Shown here piece by piece: positions 62,486-64,000 of a stretch of 64,000 nucleotides of DNA (the first letter of the stretch is position 1; the number at the start of each line of letters is the position of its first letter). The DNA is from Vibrio cincinnatiensis (GTDB taxonomy: Bacteria; Pseudomonadota; Gammaproteobacteria; Enterobacterales; Vibrionaceae), in assembly GCF_022113815.1 (NCBI RefSeq), contig NZ_SGOM01000002.1, positions 310,001-374,000 on the forward strand, read 5' to 3'. Position numbers and translations under genes: made by a program. The notes under the pieces are model-generated. The model made no database searches. It was not told the DNA's origin and saw only the letters and a program-made list of their open reading frames with translations.

Positions 62486-63526
62486 ATGACCTATACCCCG
62501 ATAAAAACCGCCGTCATTGGTTACGGCTATTCTGCTAAAACTTTCCATCTTCCGTTTATTCAAGCCTTACCTGAACTGGAACTGTGCGCAATAAGCTCTA
62601 GCCAGAGAGCTGCGGTCGAAACTGATTGGCCGCAGGCACAATGGTATGAAGAGGCTGAGGCCTTGTTGGATCACAGTCAGGCTGAGCTTGTTATTATTAC
62701 CGCCCCTAATGATGTCCATTTTCCTTTGGCAAAGCGTGCATTAGAAAATGGTAAGCATGTGATCGTTGAAAAACCCTTTGTTACTCGAATGGAGGAAGGT
62801 AAAGCATTAATTAGCTTGGCGCAAGAAAAAGGGCTAGTGTTAAGTGTGTTCCATAATCGGCGTTGGGATGGCGATTTCCTTACTGTCAAAAAATTAATTG
62901 AAGAAGGAAGTTTAGGAGAGGTTCGCTTATTTGAATCACATTTTGATCGCTACCGACCAGAAATTCGTCAGCGCTGGCGTGAGCAGGCACAAGATGGTGG
63001 GGGGATTTTATTTGATCTCGCTCCCCATTTATTGGATCAAGCGCTTGTACTTTTTGGCCTGCCACAAGCCATCAATGCTCAGTGTAGAATGATGCGTCCG
63101 GGGGCGACAACGATTGATTATTATAATGTCATTTTGCACTACCCTAATCATTTAGTGCATCTGCATTCCAACTTATACAGCCCCGAACCTAATCTACGTT
63201 ATAAGATTTTAGGAACGCTCGCCAAATACGAAAAGTGTGGACTTGACCCACAAGAAACACAGCTCAAACAAGGAGTAAAGCCTCTCGGTGATCGTTGGGT
63301 AAGTGAAGATCCAGCCCTTTATGGTCAGCGATATAGTGAGTCAGGAGCGCAGACAATTGTCACTGAGAGTGGCGGGTACCAGCACTACTTTAAAGGCATT
63401 GCGGATGCGATTCGGTTGGGAAGTAAAAACCCTGTTCCAGCCGAGCAAGCACTGCAAAATATTGCTTTGATTGAGCTGGCATTAGAAAGTAGTCAAACTG
63501 GGCAGACGCTGAACGTTTCACTCTGA
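62486..63526 (+). CDS. Gfo/Idh/MocA-family NAD(P)-dependent oxidoreductase
   Basis: The 346-residue cytoplasmic dehydrogenase has an N-terminal Rossmann domain (IKTAVIGYGYSAKTFHLPFI with GxGxxx, about 7-15) and the conserved EKPF motif (Glu-Lys-Pro, about residues 95-98, KHVIVEKPFV). The catalytic C-terminal alpha/beta domain (about 125-340) includes DGGGILFDLAPHLLDQAL with the conserved Asp/His. It most resembles the YdgJ/inositol-type group, which oxidises sugar or polyol derivatives. No sugar-pathway genes adjoin it, so the substrate is unknown. It is monocistronic; the upstream 85 bp hold its ribosome site (GAGTGGATA) and a promoter not resolved here. Confidence 0.88.
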   Translation: MTYTPIKTAVIGYGYSAKTFHLPFIQALPELELCAISSSQRAAVETDWPQAQWYEEAEALLDHSQAELVIITAPNDVHFPLAKRALENGKHVIVEKPFVTRMEEGKALISLAQEKGLVLSVFHNRRWDGDFLTVKKLIEEGSLGEVRLFESHFDRYRPEIRQRWREQAQDGGGILFDLAPHLLDQALVLFGLPQAINAQCRMMRPGATTIDYYNVILHYPNHLVHLHSNLYSPEPNLRYKILGTLAKYEKCGLDPQETQLKQGVKPLGDRWVSEDPALYGQRYSESGAQTIVTESGGYQHYFKGIADAIRLGSKNPVPAEQALQNIALIELALESSQTGQTLNVSL

Positions 63527-63556
63527 ATGGGTGAGTCTCGATAACCTATCGAAGAG

Positions 63557-63600
63557 AGTCAGGTGATTCGCATCAACGGTGATTCACCTGACTTATTTTC
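63557..63600 (+). terminator. Terminator after the oxidoreductase gene
   Basis: AGTCAGGTGA pairs with TCACCTGACT (10 bp, 17-nt loop), followed by TATTTTC. The loop holds a second GGTGA copy. Confidence 0.65.
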
Positions 63601-63610
63601 TGCAGCAGCA

Positions 63611-64000
63611 TTAATGTGACGCTCTTTTCGGACAAACGACATGTTCAGCTTTAAGGTGATACATCTGAATATCAGGGTGACTAAAAAAACCGACTTCCCA
63701 AGGGTTTTTAGTGATAAATAGCTCCTGAATTTGCAAAAAGAGTGGGCTGTCTTTGGGAACACTATAAACATCACCACAAATAATACTGTAATTCCATTCA
63801 ATTGCCTGCTCAAAGGTAAACGTTGCACGGCTATCAATTGCGAAATAACAGCGGTTATCACGACTCAGCACTTGCCCTTTAAAAGTGCTAGGAAAAGTAA
63901 TAAAGAAAATGTCGTCCTCAACAGAAGAAAGGAATGCCATCACGGTTGTATGTGGTTGCTGTTCTGCAAAGGTGAGTAATACGCCAATTTTATTCTCATG
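63611..64000 (-). CDS. PNPOx-like FMN-binding split-barrel protein (5' end cut by window)
   Basis: The minus-strand frame is open to the window's right edge, so only the C-terminal 129 residues are visible. The sequence (VLLTFAEQQPHTTVMAFLSSVEDDIFFITFPST, then GQVLSRDNRCYFAIDSRATFTFEQAIEWNYSIICGDVY) has the strand pattern of pyridoxamine-5'-phosphate oxidase-like proteins. These bind FMN or haem (HugZ/HutZ-type) or are of unknown activity. The C-terminal tail (HLKAEHVVCPKRASH) is Cys/His containing. Without the N-terminal half the enzyme class cannot be settled. It converges on the Gfo/Idh/MocA gene. Confidence 0.72.
   Translation of the reverse strand, partial: HENKIGVLLTFAEQQPHTTVMAFLSSVEDDIFFITFPSTFKGQVLSRDNRCYFAIDSRATFTFEQAIEWNYSIICGDVYSVPKDSPLFLQIQELFITKNPWEVGFFSHPDIQMYHLKAEHVVCPKRASH

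Overview
The window is bacterial chromosomal DNA from a Vibrionaceae member, most likely a Vibrio. Supporting signs are a chitinase with catalytic Glu at residue 315 (as in Vibrio ChiA), a Qrr-type quorum-sensing small RNA with a sigma-54 promoter and LuxO-like sites, a DUF368/PopT-like carrier-lipid translocase, a PlzD-like PilZ protein, NhaD, and a DUF523-MerR-photolyase-L,D-transpeptidase run that I recall from the small chromosome of V. cholerae. The content is accessory metabolism, transport and signalling; there are no ribosomal, tRNA or replication genes. I saw no prophage, integron, CRISPR array or intact insertion sequence. Both ends cut a gene: an SLC13 transporter on the left and a PNPOx-like protein on the right.

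Layout, left to right. 1-10 kb: SLC13 transporter, DUF2057 protein, secreted chitinase, chemoreceptor, NhaC-type antiporter, then an IclR regulator paired with an arginase-fold protein that has lost its metal ligands. 10-15 kb: a 1374-residue formate dehydrogenase fusion. 15-20 kb: DUF445 protein, ABC exporter and GlgX on the minus strand. 20-25 kb: a maltodextrin block (maltoporin, MalM, a carbohydrate-binding-like lipoprotein, a lipid-anchored GH13 enzyme) divergent from glgX, with candidate MalT boxes between. 25-30 kb: Sel1-repeat protein, SstT with a structured leader, a three-gene copper-handling operon (FixH/YtkA-like anchor, SCO, PCuAC), and PopT. 30-35 kb: qrr RNA, PilZ c-di-GMP receptor, and an overlapping pair of TPR proteins, one with an intact GGDEF domain and one with a degenerate one. 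35-42 kb: a zinc-ribbon/HTH protein, DeoD, and the four-gene overlapping photolyase operon behind two inverted repeats of identical geometry. 42-46 kb: a candidate small RNA, two tandem GltS paralogues and DoxX. 46-54 kb: Ogt, a small lipoprotein, NhaD, a MarR-HlyD-FUSC efflux operon with twin palindromic operators, a DUF134 regulator, a second chemoreceptor and a small alpha/beta hydrolase. 54-60 kb: a siderophore receptor plus FecBCDE-type importer behind a Fur-like box. 60-64 kb: NrtR divergent from pncB with NrtR-like palindromes, then a Gfo/Idh/MocA oxidoreductase.

How the genes fit together. Three nutrient programmes are recognisable: chitin (chitinase next to a chemoreceptor), starch/glycogen (glgX, lamB, malM, amylase) and iron. 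Signalling is concentrated at 30-35 kb, where a quorum-sensing RNA sits beside c-di-GMP receptor and synthase genes. Several regulators sit beside DNA motifs that look like their own operators (IclR, MerR, MarR, NrtR, Fur), so the local circuits can be read from the sequence.

The least explained elements are the arginase-like pseudoenzyme, the TPR/degenerate-GGDEF partner, the single-chain formate dehydrogenase, the domesticated-transposase-like protein beside deoD, the sstT leader and the RNA before gltS. All functions are assigned by reading sequence; no database search was run.
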